Assembly (NCBI RefSeq): GCF_000814325.1
Contig: NZ_JPHF01000006.1
Coordinates: 142,267 to 206,266, forward strand
Direction: 5' to 3'
Source of the DNA: Flavihumibacter sp. ZG627
GTDB lineage: Bacteria; Bacteroidota; Bacteroidia; Chitinophagales; Chitinophagaceae
DNA: 64,000 nt
Shown here: positions 35,784 to 45,646 of the stretch, in pieces
How positions within the stretch are numbered: the first letter of the stretch is position 1
Layout: every line of letters starts with the position of its first letter
Made by a program: the position numbers and the translations under genes
Notes under the pieces: model-generated
The model's input: only the letters and a program-made list of their open reading frames with translations
Database searches by the model: none
What the model was told of the DNA's origin: nothing

Positions 35784-36056
35784 TTAATTCCTGGGTTTCC
35801 TGACACTGTCCACCGATCTGGAGGATGAATCCATACTTGTATGTAAAGAATCGGGCCCCGTGCCGGTTTTAGAAAGCGGATTACGCTGGGGATAGTCTGA
35901 TGCAGGTTGGGCATATTTTGCTGCATTCAGTGAATCCTGGGCATTTAGTCCACTGTCCACCTCAACTTTCGTGTCAGCCCTTTCACCACATCCCGCCTGC
36001 ATGGTCAAGCCCATAAACAATATGGCTGTAATTGCCGGAAATGTTAGTTTTTTCAT
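35784..36056 (-). CDS. Small lipoprotein, unknown
   Basis: A 90-residue predicted lipoprotein with the lipobox at C23 (MQAGC). The mature part is hydrophilic, rich in Asp, Ser, Pro and Thr, with no recognised domain and probably disordered. It precedes the 164-residue unknown gene by 18 bp on the minus strand and is divergent from the response-regulator gene. Confidence 0.6.
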   Translation of the reverse strand: MKKLTFPAITAILFMGLTMQAGCGERADTKVEVDSGLNAQDSLNAAKYAQPASDYPQRNPLSKTGTGPDSLHTSMDSSSRSVDSVRKPRN

Positions 36057-36229
36057 ACACTGCTATTTGGAGGACTTATCCAAACAGCATACCACCAAAT
36101 TGTGTAAAAATTATTGAGGTACTATTTGTATATTCAAGGGTGAATACAGAATATGGCAAAGCTTTTGTTTAACAATGTAGAACTGTATCTACGATATTTG
36201 TACCACTAACTTTCACCTAAACACACCGG

Positions 36230-36655
36230 ATGAAACCTTTTAGAATTTTTGTGGCCGATGATGATGAAGATGACAGGTTCCTCATAATGGAAGTTCTGAA
36301 GGATATTGATCAGAGCTTTGACCTGAGCTTTTTTAGTGATGGTACCGCACTGATGGAAGGGCTCTCCAACAGGCCCGCTGAGGAACTCCCCAGTATCATC
36401 ATAGCCGATCTCAATATGCCAAAGCTCAATGGATTGGGCGCGCTGAAGATGAGTAAGAAAATGGTGCAGTTAAGGAATATCCCCTTTTTCATCCTGAGTA
36501 CTTCCAGCGCTGAACGCGATATCCAGGAAAGTATTAACTCAGGCGCGGTCGACTTCCTCGTGAAGCCAAATACCTATGATGATCTCCTGCTGATATTAAA
36601 CCGGGCCATAAATACTGTTTTTGGCAATAACCAGCCCCGTTTTGCCCATGGCTAA
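36230..36655 (+). CDS. Stand-alone response regulator receiver
   Basis: CheY-like single-domain receiver of 141 residues. The acidic pocket (ADDDEDD at residues 9-15), the phospho-acceptor D60 (IIADLNMP), the Ser/Thr switch region (FILSTSSAE) and the conserved lysine K112 (FLVKPN) are all in place. There is no output domain, so it relays phosphate or binds a partner. The Rcp1-like ADDDEDD and the DLNMPKLNG stretch are usual in Bacteroidota receivers that pair with phytochrome-like or PAS histidine kinases. No kinase gene is next to it. Confidence 0.92.
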   Translation: MKPFRIFVADDDEDDRFLIMEVLKDIDQSFDLSFFSDGTALMEGLSNRPAEELPSIIIADLNMPKLNGLGALKMSKKMVQLRNIPFFILSTSSAERDIQESINSGAVDFLVKPNTYDDLLLILNRAINTVFGNNQPRFAHG

Positions 36656-36793
36656 TTCGGACTAAGACTCCTTTACCTTATAATTATCATTACCCGAACC
36701 GTCAAATAACAGTCCTGGAACTGATCCAGGTCATGCTTTGCGGTTCCGGAGTTGGCTAGCTTTCCGGTTCAGAATAATTCAAACCAGAAAGAC

Positions 36794-39700
36794 ATGCAAA
36801 CAGCTGCAATTCCGGCTCCGGCAACATTTACCAATGGTAAGAAAAAAGGACTTTCCATTATGGATGGAAATGAAGCCGCGGCCTATATAGCCTATAAAAC
36901 AAATGAAGTTTGTGCCATCTATCCCATCACACCCTCATCTACCATGGGTGAGTGGGCCGATGAATGGAGTGCCAAAGGCATGAAAAACGTTTTCGGACAG
37001 GTTCCCCGCGTAATGGAAATGCAAAGCGAAGCGGGCGCTGCCGGCGCTGTTCACGGTGCACTGCAGGGTGGAACCCTTGCCACCACCTTCACAGCCTCAC
37101 AGGGCTTATTGCTCATGATTCCCAATATGTATAAAATTGCCGGTGAACTTACGCCCGCCGTCTTTCATATTGCTGCCCGAACACTGGCCACCCATGCGCT
37201 TTCCATCTTCGGCGACCATTCTGATGTAATGGCCGTTCGCTCAGTGGGCTTTGCCATGTTATTCGGCAATACTCCCCAGGAAGTGATGGATATGGCTATG
37301 ATATCCCAATCAGCCACCCTTAATGCAAGGATACCTTTCATGAATATTTTTGATGGCTTCCGTACCTCCCATGAACTCGGAGAACTGGAAGTTATTCCAG
37401 ATGAAAGCATTGAAGAGATGATAGATATTGATGCCGTGAATGCCCATCGCAGCAGAGCCCTCTCTCCCGATAATCCATCCATTCGCGGTACTGCTCAAAA
37501 CCCCGATGTCTATTTCCAGAACAGGGAAGCAGCCAACACCTTCCATAACCGTGTACCCGAGATCGTTAAAGAAAAAATGGACCTGCTCTTCACCCTCACC
37601 GGCAGGCGCTACCAACTCTTCGAATATTATGGCCATGAAGCAGCCGACAGGCTGATCATTATCATGGGCTCCGGATCAGGAACAGTGAAGGAAACGGTCG
37701 ACTATCTTAACAGCCGTGGTGAAAAAACCGGTGTATTGATCATCAGATTGTTCCGCCCATTCTCTATCAAAGATTTCCTTTCCGTTATTCCTCAAACAGT
37801 TTCTTCCATCGCGGTGCTAGATCGCAGCAAAGAAACCAATGGAATTGGGGAAGCGCTCTATATGGATGTGGTGAACGCCCTGAATGCCGAAGCTTCTGAT
37901 TTTAATCCCCGCGTCATCGGCGGCAGGTACGGTCTCTCCTCTAAAGAATTTACGCCCGCCATGGTTAAATCCATCTTCAGCGAGCTACAGAAAGAATCTC
38001 CTAAAAAACATTTCACCATTGGTATCGACGATGATGTTACACACCTCAACCTCGAGTATGACAAGCAGTTCTCCCTTGATGCACAACACCTGTTCAGGGG
38101 ACTGTTCTTTGGACTGGGCGCCGATGGTACAGTAAGTGCCAATAAGAACTCTATCAAGATCATCGGAACCAAAACAGATAATTATATACAGGGATATTTT
38201 GTTTATGATTCTAAAAAATCCGGCTCTCTAACGGTATCGCATCTGCGTTTTGGTAAACATCCCATCCAGAGTGCCTACCTGATCAATTCAGCCAATTTCA
38301 TTGCCTGCCATCATTTCAATTATCTCACACGCTACGATATCCTGAAAGATGCAGAGCATGGCGCTACCTTCCTGCTGAATGCTCCTTATGATAAAGAAGA
38401 ACTCTGGGAAAAACTACCCCGCAAGATCCAGGAAGAGATTGTAGAAAAGGAACTGAAATTCTATGCCATCAATGCGCATGCTGTTGCCCGTGAGGCCGGT
38501 ATGGGATCACGTATTAACACCATCCTGCAAACCTGTTTCTTCGCCATCAGTAATATCCTTCCCCGCGAAGAAGCCATCGCTAAGATCAAGGAAGCCATCT
38601 ATGAATCTTACTGGAAAAAAGGAGAAGCAGTAGTTCAGAAGAACTATGAAGCCGTTGATAAGACCCTGGCCAATTTATTCGAGATCGATTACAGCGGATT
38701 TGAAATTGGTAATGTTCCGCTTGAAGGCATGATGCCCGATGCAGCACCCGATTTCGTGAAAGATGTATTGAGTAAGATCATTGCCGGTAATGGCGACGAC
38801 CTGCCTGTTAGTGCCTTCCCGGTTGATGGTACATTTCCTTCCGGTACCACGCAGTGGGAAAAAAGAAATATCGCAGATGCTGTTCCGGTTTGGGATACAT
38901 CTTTATGCACGCAGTGTAATAAATGTGTGATGATCTGCCCCCATGCTGCCATCCGCGCCAAGATCTATGATAAGACCTTGCTTGAAGCAGCGCCATCCAC
39001 CTTCAAACATATGGACCCGGTAGGTAAGGAGTGGGATAAAACAACAGAGGCCTATACCCTCCAGGTTTCTACCGAAGATTGCACCGGATGTAATCTCTGT
39101 GTTGCTGTTTGTCCCATCACCAGCAAAACCGACGAACATCATAAAGCAGTCAACCTTTATGAGAAAGGTGGGATCCAGGAAGCAGAAATCCAAAACTGGG
39201 AATACTTCCTTACCATCCCTGAAGTTGCCCGCGAAAGGGTGAACCGCAATACAGTAAAAGGATCTCAGTTCTTCCAGCCGCTGTTTGAATTCTCCGGCGC
39301 CTGCAGTGGCTGTGGTGAAACGCCTTATCTCAAATTGCTCACGCAATTGTTCGGCGAAAGAATGATCGTTGCCAATGCTACCGGTTGCTCTTCTATTTTT
39401 GGTGGCAATCTTCCAACAACACCGTGGACCATGAATAAGGCGGGCCGCGGACCAGCATGGGCCAACTCCCTCTTTGAAGACAATGCCGAATTTGGTCTGG
39501 GTATTAAAATGGCGAATGACCGTAAACGTGATAATGCCGTTTCACTGCTGCACCAGATGAAGGAAGAGATCGGCGAAGACCTGGTGGATGAACTGGTGAA
39601 TGCACCGGAAATTACAGAAGCCGATATTAAAGCCAAACTCGAACGTATAAAAGAACTTAAGCAGGTGCTTTCTGCCAATCCAACTTTTGCTTCCAAAAAC

Positions 39701-40366
39701 CTGATGCACCTGGCCGATTTCCTCGCGGCAAAATCAATGTGGATCATTGGTGGTGATGGATGGGCTTATGATATTGGATACGGCGGACTCGATCATGTAC
39801 TCTCAACCGGGGAGAATGTAAATATCCTCGTGATGGATACAGAAGTTTATTCCAATACCGGCGGACAAAAATCCAAGTCAACCCCCATAGGTGCCAGTGC
39901 CAAATTTTCTGTGAATGGAAAGAGTACCGGTAAAAAAGACCTTGCCCTGCAGGCCATTGCCCATGGCACCGCCTATGTAGCACAAATTGCGATGGGAGCC
40001 AATGATAGTCATACCATCCGGACCATACTGGAGGCCGAGGCTTTCCCCGGACCATCAATGATCATTGCCTATGCGCATTGCATAGCCCATGGAATTGATA
40101 TGGGACATGGAGCTGAAGAGCAGGAAAATGCCGTTAAGTCTGGCTACTGGCCGCTCTTCCACTATAATCCTTCCAAGCCAAAGGGACAACGATTTGTAAT
40201 TGATTCAAAAGAGCCAACGATGGAATTAGCTGAATTCATGTACCATGAGAACCGCTTCCAGATGATCAGGGCTAAGGACCCTGTACTGGCCGAATCATTC
40301 CTTAAGCAGGCTGATGAAGCCAAGAAGGAAAAATGGGATCGCCTTCGCACACTTACTTCCCTATGA
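36794..40366 (+). CDS. nifJ: Pyruvate:ferredoxin (flavodoxin) oxidoreductase
   Basis: Single-chain PFOR that oxidises pyruvate to acetyl-CoA and CO2 with ferredoxin reduction. Domain order is complete: N-terminal pyrimidine-binding domain (YPITPSSTMGEWAD), the core, then two [4Fe-4S] sites (C705, C708, C711, C715 and C763, C766, C769, C773), a further CSGCGE pair (C837, C840), and the thiamine-pyrophosphate domain with GDGWAYDIGYGG and MDTEVYSNTGGQ. I start at ATG 36794; the frame could reach a TTG 14 codons upstream. 1190 residues is the usual length. A strong terminator follows. It is convergent with the complex I operon, and is the second ferredoxin-reducing 2-oxoacid oxidoreductase in the window. 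PFOR is oxygen-labile. Confidence 0.95.
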   Translation: MQTAAIPAPATFTNGKKKGLSIMDGNEAAAYIAYKTNEVCAIYPITPSSTMGEWADEWSAKGMKNVFGQVPRVMEMQSEAGAAGAVHGALQGGTLATTFTASQGLLLMIPNMYKIAGELTPAVFHIAARTLATHALSIFGDHSDVMAVRSVGFAMLFGNTPQEVMDMAMISQSATLNARIPFMNIFDGFRTSHELGELEVIPDESIEEMIDIDAVNAHRSRALSPDNPSIRGTAQNPDVYFQNREAANTFHNRVPEIVKEKMDLLFTLTGRRYQLFEYYGHEAADRLIIIMGSGSGTVKETVDYLNSRGEKTGVLIIRLFRPFSIKDFLSVIPQTVSSIAVLDRSKETNGIGEALYMDVVNALNAEASDFNPRVIGGRYGLSSKEFTPAMVKSIFSELQKESPKKHFTIGIDDDVTHLNLEYDKQFSLDAQHLFRGLFFGLGADGTVSANKNSIKIIGTKTDNYIQGYFVYDSKKSGSLTVSHLRFGKHPIQSAYLINSANFIACHHFNYLTRYDILKDAEHGATFLLNAPYDKEELWEKLPRKIQEEIVEKELKFYAINAHAVAREAGMGSRINTILQTCFFAISNILPREEAIAKIKEAIYESYWKKGEAVVQKNYEAVDKTLANLFEIDYSGFEIGNVPLEGMMPDAAPDFVKDVLSKIIAGNGDDLPVSAFPVDGTFPSGTTQWEKRNIADAVPVWDTSLCTQCNKCVMICPHAAIRAKIYDKTLLEAAPSTFKHMDPVGKEWDKTTEAYTLQVSTEDCTGCNLCVAVCPITSKTDEHHKAVNLYEKGGIQEAEIQNWEYFLTIPEVARERVNRNTVKGSQFFQPLFEFSGACSGCGETPYLKLLTQLFGERMIVANATGCSSIFGGNLPTTPWTMNKAGRGPAWANSLFEDNAEFGLGIKMANDRKRDNAVSLLHQMKEEIGEDLVDELVNAPEITEADIKAKLERIKELKQVLSANPTFASKNLMHLADFLAAKSMWIIGGDGWAYDIGYGGLDHVLSTGENVNILVMDTEVYSNTGGQKSKSTPIGASAKFSVNGKSTGKKDLALQAIAHGTAYVAQIAMGANDSHTIRTILEAEAFPGPSMIIAYAHCIAHGIDMGHGAEEQENAVKSGYWPLFHYNPSKPKGQRFVIDSKEPTMELAEFMYHENRFQMIRAKDPVLAESFLKQADEAKKEKWDRLRTLTSL

Positions 40367-40388
40367 TTCCCCTAAGGCCCTGAACCAA

Positions 40389-40421
40389 AGAGGCTGTCTA
40401 ACCAGACAGCCTCTTTTTTTA
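40389..40421 (+). terminator. Rho-independent terminator after nifJ
   Basis: AGAGGCTGTCT pairs perfectly with AGACAGCCTCT (11 bp) around an AACC loop, followed by seven T residues. It ends nifJ transcription; in the reverse direction a shorter T-tract may help terminate the complex I operon. Confidence 0.93.
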
Positions 40422-40443
40422 TTGAACGGGGGTTAGTGAGCAA

Positions 40444-40785
40444 CTATGCTTTGTCGTAATAAGGGATCTCATCATTTGATACGGCCTCTTTCTGCTGCCA
40501 GTAGGCGAGGGTAACAATATGGCCATCGGGTGTTTTCAGCAGTCGCCCGAAAATGGCATTGATAGGATTGAACATTACATTGGTAACGCCAATGGTATAG
40601 GTTTCCGGTGCTGGCGGTGGCGCATCTACCGCTTTCACCGGCGTTGGAATGGCAACTACTTCAAACTTATTGAACTCGAGCAATGGCTTAAGAAATGCCA
40701 GCCTTTCTTTAGAAGCATTCTTTTCCACGATGGCACATTTGATGCCATTCAGTTCCTCAAACTCATGATTTTTATTGATAGCCAT
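40444..40785 (-). CDS. Conserved small protein at the end of the nuo operon
   Basis: A 113-residue soluble protein without signal peptide, start ATG 40785, 9 bp after nuoN. The N-terminal half (AINKNHEFEELNGIKCAIVEKN, then RLAFLKPLLEFNKFEVVAIP) and the C-terminal half (TIGVTNVMFNPINAIFGRLL, then GHIVTLAYWQQKE) are joined by a Pro-rich stretch. I do not recognise a named domain. Its position, directly downstream of nuoN and co-directional with the whole cluster, makes it a candidate accessory or assembly factor of the ferredoxin-type complex I, or simply an operon passenger. Confidence 0.72.
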   Translation of the reverse strand: MAINKNHEFEELNGIKCAIVEKNASKERLAFLKPLLEFNKFEVVAIPTPVKAVDAPPPAPETYTIGVTNVMFNPINAIFGRLLKTPDGHIVTLAYWQQKEAVSNDEIPYYDKA

Positions 40786-40794
40786 AGGATCTTT

Positions 40795-42201
40795 TTAAAA
40801 GCCAATACTCAGTGATTGAATATAATCATACACATAACGCACAAAACCTGTGAATACTATCCCCGCCATGCAGAGGTATAAAGCAAGCTTTGGAAATACA
40901 GGTACCGAAAGTTTTTCAATGGGATGATCATTGCTGTCCATGAAAATCGCTTTTACAATTCGCAGGTAATAATAAAGGGAAATGATCATGTTCAGCGCAG
41001 CGATCGTTAAAAGAATATAGTTGCCTTTTCCCGCACCCGCCAGCAGCAAAAAGAACTTACCAAAGAACCCAGCTGTTGGCGGAACGCCGGCAAGGGAAAA
41101 CAACCCAATGGCCAGTACCCAACTCAAAACAGGATTGGTCTTGTAGAATCCTTTATAATCACTTATCCCTTCCCGGCCCGTAGTGGCACTTACAAACGAT
41201 ACCACTCCAAAAGCAGCGAGATTGGAGAAGATATAGATCAGCACAAAATATACAACTGCACTACTGCCTGCCGACGAACTACCGGTTATGCCTACCAGAA
41301 TAAAACCTACCTGCGCAATGGAAGAAAAGGCCAGGAATCGTTTGAAGTTTTCCTGCCTGATGGCAAAGAGATTTCCTACAATAATGGTCACTACCGATAA
41401 CAGGTAGAGCATATTGTACCAGCTCTCTGCAATGGGCTTGAATACTGTATACAACACCGGCACCAGAACAAATAAAATGGCTCCTTTTGATATAACAGAA
41501 AGATAGGAGGTGACCGCTACCGGTGCTCCTTCATATACATCGGCCGTCCACAGATGAAATGGCACGGCAGATATTTTAAAGCCAAAGCCTGCCAGCAATA
41601 ATACAAAGGCAAACAACTGCATCGGATCGGCACTGTAACTGGCTGCAATGCCCGCAAAGCCTAATGTTCCGGTACTTCCATATACCAGCGAAATACCGAA
41701 TAGCAACAGCCCCGATGAGAAGGCAGAAGAAATAATAAGTTTCATCGCTGCTTCTGAACTCTTCCTTTTGGCAAGATCAAAATTTGCAATGGCCGCAAGT
41801 GGAATAGTAGATAGTTCAAGGCCCAGGTAAAACATCAGCAGGTTGCCTGCCGATATCATGAAGAACATTCCCAGCAGCGTACAGAGCAAAAGAATATAAA
41901 ACTCCGCAACATGTTTATGGTCTTTCAGCCAGCTCCATGATTGCAGCGAAATAATAAGGGTTCCGAGGTTAAGTATATTTTTCTCGAGGATGATCAATGA
42001 ATTGGTATGGTACATTTCGTTGAAGAGCATTCCCTCCATACCTCCCAAAAATCCCACTACAAAGTTGATTGCCAGCAGCAGGTTAACCAGGTTCAGGAAA
42101 GCGCCATTGTCCATATCCTTCGCGATCTTCAGTGTAAGCAACACAAAGATGATGAGGGTCAGCAAAAGCTCCTGTTTCATTATAATCAATAGATCGTTCA
42201 T
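40795..42201 (-). CDS. nuoN: NADH-quinone oxidoreductase subunit N
   Basis: Antiporter-like membrane subunit of complex I, 468 residues and about 14 helices. The Lys of the proton path is present in GFGFKISAVPFHLW, and the conserved glutamate lies in FYLGLELSTIPLAAI. GVPPTAGFFGKFFLLL is the usual late motif. It takes part in proton translocation across the inner membrane. Last nuo gene of the cluster, 16 bp after nuoM. Confidence 0.95.
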   Translation of the reverse strand: MNDLLIIMKQELLLTLIIFVLLTLKIAKDMDNGAFLNLVNLLLAINFVVGFLGGMEGMLFNEMYHTNSLIILEKNILNLGTLIISLQSWSWLKDHKHVAEFYILLLCTLLGMFFMISAGNLLMFYLGLELSTIPLAAIANFDLAKRKSSEAAMKLIISSAFSSGLLLFGISLVYGSTGTLGFAGIAASYSADPMQLFAFVLLLAGFGFKISAVPFHLWTADVYEGAPVAVTSYLSVISKGAILFVLVPVLYTVFKPIAESWYNMLYLLSVVTIIVGNLFAIRQENFKRFLAFSSIAQVGFILVGITGSSSAGSSAVVYFVLIYIFSNLAAFGVVSFVSATTGREGISDYKGFYKTNPVLSWVLAIGLFSLAGVPPTAGFFGKFFLLLAGAGKGNYILLTIAALNMIISLYYYLRIVKAIFMDSNDHPIEKLSVPVFPKLALYLCMAGIVFTGFVRYVYDYIQSLSIGF

Positions 42202-42217
42202 CGCGTTGGATTTTCGC

Positions 42218-43705
42218 TTACTTGAAAAATTTGGTCATGATCAATGTTGTTCCGGGCTGTATCAGATCATTCAACCAGAATGGAACTACGCCTATCACTA
42301 CAATTCCGGATATCAGCAGTAATGCCGCCAGTTTCTCATTCCACCCGGCATCTCCAATCATTTTATGGTTATCGTTTATTGGCCCCATGATGGTTTTACC
42401 CGTTGCCCTCAATATATATACAGCAGTTACCACAATGGAAGCACAGGCGAGAATGGTTGCCAGCCGGTACCATGGATCGGGATTCTGCCAGGAGCCCATG
42501 AACACGGTCATCTCAGCAACAAATCCACTGAAGCCGGGCAAGCCCAGTGAACATAAACCTGCAATCACGAATACCGATGAAATAAAGGGCATCACTTTCA
42601 ATAGTCCGCCCAGTTGCGCCACCTGCCTTGTATGTGTTCTGCTATAGATCATGCCAATAGCGGCGAAGAAAAGGGCCGTCATCAATCCATGCGACACCAT
42701 TTGCAACACCGCGCCGGTGATGGATGTTTGTGTTAGCATGCCGATGCCCAGCAATACAAATCCACAATGGCTCACAGAAGAATAGGCATTGATATATTTA
42801 AGGTCGGTCTGCATCATGGTGGCAAATGCACCATAAATGATGGCGATGGTTGATAATAAAATGATGACCCAGCTCCATGCTTCTGCACCTTCCGGCATCA
42901 GGAATGTTGCCACCCTCAGGCAACCATAGCCTCCCAGCTTCATAGAGATGCCTGCCAGGAACATGGATGCCGCGGTAGGCGCGGAAGCATGTCCATCGGG
43001 TACCCATGTATGAAAGGGGAAGATGGCGGTAAATATGCCGAAGCCTAAAAAGGCAAAGGGGAAGAATATTTTCTGTACATCAACCGGAATATCCAGTGCA
43101 GCAATTTCCATCAGGTCAAATGTATAACTGCCACCTGCAACCGCCGTATTGAAATAGAGTCCGGCCAGTCCAATGAACACCAGTGCCGAACCACCCATCA
43201 GCATCAGCGCAAGTTTCATTCCACTATACTCTTTCTTACCGCTGCCCCAGATGCCGATCAGCAGGAACTTTGGAATCACGGAGAGCTCCAGGAAAAAGAA
43301 CATTGTGAAGAGATCAAGGGAGATGAAAAATCCATAGGCGCCAAGGCTTAGCAACAACAGTAAAAAGAAGAACTCTTTATTCATATTCTCCATGGTCCAC
43401 GATACCAGCACTCCGGCAACCACCACAAGGGCAGTTAAGAGGATCATGGCGAGTGATATGCCATCCACACCCACATGGTAATTGATATGAAGGGCGGTGA
43501 ACCAGGCATAGTTGTCTTCAAACAGCATGGGCGAATTATTTCCGCCAGCCCTTGCCTGCAGGTATAAATAAAGAAAGACAAATGCCAGCAACAGTTGTAT
43601 TAGCGCTCCTCCCAATGCAATGGCTCTTACCTGCTTCAGCTCCTTACTGAAAAGGATGGCCACAGCAGTGAGCAGGGGAATTAATATGAGTAATGTGAGG
43701 TTCAT
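42218..43705 (-). CDS. nuoM: NADH-quinone oxidoreductase subunit M
   Basis: Antiporter-like membrane subunit with about 14 helices, 495 residues. The conserved Glu (FFFLELSVIPKFLL) and downstream Lys (GISMKLGGYG) are present. The helix 7 lysine of E. coli NuoM, in the AVKMPVVPFHGW stretch, is replaced by Phe here: GIFTAIFPFHTW, F225. NuoL and NuoN of this operon keep theirs. The FPFHTWVPDGH motif confirms the alignment. Whether this changes proton pumping cannot be told from the sequence. Confidence 0.94.
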   Translation of the reverse strand: MNLTLLILIPLLTAVAILFSKELKQVRAIALGGALIQLLLAFVFLYLYLQARAGGNNSPMLFEDNYAWFTALHINYHVGVDGISLAMILLTALVVVAGVLVSWTMENMNKEFFFLLLLLSLGAYGFFISLDLFTMFFFLELSVIPKFLLIGIWGSGKKEYSGMKLALMLMGGSALVFIGLAGLYFNTAVAGGSYTFDLMEIAALDIPVDVQKIFFPFAFLGFGIFTAIFPFHTWVPDGHASAPTAASMFLAGISMKLGGYGCLRVATFLMPEGAEAWSWVIILLSTIAIIYGAFATMMQTDLKYINAYSSVSHCGFVLLGIGMLTQTSITGAVLQMVSHGLMTALFFAAIGMIYSRTHTRQVAQLGGLLKVMPFISSVFVIAGLCSLGLPGFSGFVAEMTVFMGSWQNPDPWYRLATILACASIVVTAVYILRATGKTIMGPINDNHKMIGDAGWNEKLAALLLISGIVVIGVVPFWLNDLIQPGTTLIMTKFFK

Positions 43706-43714
43706 GGTTATATT

Positions 43715-45643
43715 TTATTTCCACAGGTAGATGAATAGTACACTTAGTGCCGCTACGCCGCCAAAGAACCAGAGGGCATAGCTCTGAACCCTTCCGTTCT
43801 GGATCCCTTTCGTTAGCCAGGAGATCTTTGCCGTAACTGCAGCCATCCCATTCATTGTACCATCCACAATATTGCGGTCGAACCAGGCTGCAGGTTTCCC
43901 CACCAGGTTAAACAACACCTTCTTTGTAATGAACAGGTAGATCTCATCAATATAAAATTTGTGGTATGCGGCGCGGTATAATCCACCCAAAGCGGCGGCT
44001 AGTTTTGCAGGCTTATCTCCCGGTGTTTTATAAAGCCATCCCGCAAGTATGGTTCCGGTAATGGCCAGTAACACCGGCGCTATAGAGAACCCCAGGTTAA
44101 TATGGGTTTCGATGGGTGCACCATTTGCGGTGATATATTCAGAGAAAGGCAACAGTCCCGCTACCAGCGTGAAGATCGCCAGAATTACCAGGGGTACCTT
44201 CATGCTTAGCGGCCCTTCACCATGATCTGCCGTATGGGTGGAGTCTTTGTTCCAGAATATGGAAAAATATAATCGGAACATATAAAATGCAGTGAGTGCT
44301 CCGGTTATCAGGGCAATAAAATAGATGATCATATTTGAATCATATGCCGCCAGTAATATCTCTTCCTTGCTGAAAAATCCGGCAAAGGGTGGGATACCTG
44401 CAATGGCCAGACAGGCGATCAAAAATGTTGCATGGGTGAGGGGCATCCATTTTCTGAGTCCCCCCATATCACGCATATCATTGCTGTGGACAAAATGAAT
44501 GATTGCTCCGGCTCCCAAAAACAATAATGATTTGAAGAACGCATGGGTGAAGAGATGGAACATGGAAGCCATATATCCCAGATTATTATCTCCACTTTCC
44601 GGGTTAAGTCCCAGCGCGAACATCATATATCCTATCTGCGACATGGTGCTATAGGCCAGAACCCTCTTGATATCGGTTTGGGTACAGGCGATGATGGCAG
44701 CTATCAGGGCCGATATAACACCGGTATAACTGATAAGTGTAAGCGCGGTATCATTGGTGGAGAAAACAGGAAACAATCTTGCTACCAGGTAAACTCCCGC
44801 CACTACCATGGTAGCGGCATGGATCAATGCGCTAACGGGGGTTGGACCTTCCATGGCATCGGGCAGCCAGATATGCAAAGGGAACATGGCCGACTTACCC
44901 GCACCACCCATAAACACCAATGCCAGCGCCCAGGTAAATGCCGATATCCCTAAAAATCCTGCAGAACTGATTGCAAGGGATGCTTCTGAACCCGGATCAC
45001 TGAGCTTTTCTATCAGTGTGGGGAAATCAAGCGTATTGCTGTAGTAGGATAGTATCAGAATGCCAACAAGAAATCCGAAGTCTGCAAACCGCGTAACGAT
45101 AAATGCTTTCTTTGCTGCCGCAACAGCAGTGGGCTTATCAAAATAAAATCCGATCAGCAGAAATGACGATACACCTACCAGCTCCCAGAACATATAGATC
45201 TGGAATATATTGGAGGAGAGTACCAGGCCCAGCATAGAAAAAGTAAAAAGCGAAAGAAACGAGTAGTAAGTGCTAAATCTTTCTTCTCCTTTCATATAAC
45301 CCAGACTGAAAATATGCACCATCAGCGATACAAAGCTCACCACCACCAGCATCATTATAGATATTGGATCAAGCAATACCCCCATGTCAATGGAAAGCGA
45401 CTCGCTGAAAGGTAGCCAGCTAACACTGAAGGGCACGATCTTCTGGTAAATACCATCCGCTTTTCCATCAATAAAAAAATACTGGTAAGCTGCCGCGAAA
45501 GAAATGATGGTGCTGGCAGCAAGGGCCATTGTTCCGAGGGCCCCTGCCGATGATCGGAAATATTTCCTGCCGAATAGTCCCAGCAACAGGAAACTCACCA
45601 GTGGCAGCAGGGGAATCAAAGCGATATACAGGTAAGTACTCAT
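43715..45643 (-). CDS. nuoL: NADH-quinone oxidoreductase subunit L
   Basis: Largest antiporter-like subunit, 642 residues. About 15-16 helices, with the functional Glu in FWELVGVSSFLLIG and the Lys in GGAGKSAMFPLHIWLPDA. The C-terminal region after residue 560 should form the long amphipathic lateral helix and the last membrane helix. Gaps of 9 bp to nuoM and 3 bp from nuoK show tight operon packing. Confidence 0.95.
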   Translation of the reverse strand: MSTYLYIALIPLLPLVSFLLLGLFGRKYFRSSAGALGTMALAASTIISFAAAYQYFFIDGKADGIYQKIVPFSVSWLPFSESLSIDMGVLLDPISIMMLVVVSFVSLMVHIFSLGYMKGEERFSTYYSFLSLFTFSMLGLVLSSNIFQIYMFWELVGVSSFLLIGFYFDKPTAVAAAKKAFIVTRFADFGFLVGILILSYYSNTLDFPTLIEKLSDPGSEASLAISSAGFLGISAFTWALALVFMGGAGKSAMFPLHIWLPDAMEGPTPVSALIHAATMVVAGVYLVARLFPVFSTNDTALTLISYTGVISALIAAIIACTQTDIKRVLAYSTMSQIGYMMFALGLNPESGDNNLGYMASMFHLFTHAFFKSLLFLGAGAIIHFVHSNDMRDMGGLRKWMPLTHATFLIACLAIAGIPPFAGFFSKEEILLAAYDSNMIIYFIALITGALTAFYMFRLYFSIFWNKDSTHTADHGEGPLSMKVPLVILAIFTLVAGLLPFSEYITANGAPIETHINLGFSIAPVLLAITGTILAGWLYKTPGDKPAKLAAALGGLYRAAYHKFYIDEIYLFITKKVLFNLVGKPAAWFDRNIVDGTMNGMAAVTAKISWLTKGIQNGRVQSYALWFFGGVAALSVLFIYLWK

Positions 45644-45646
45644 ATA

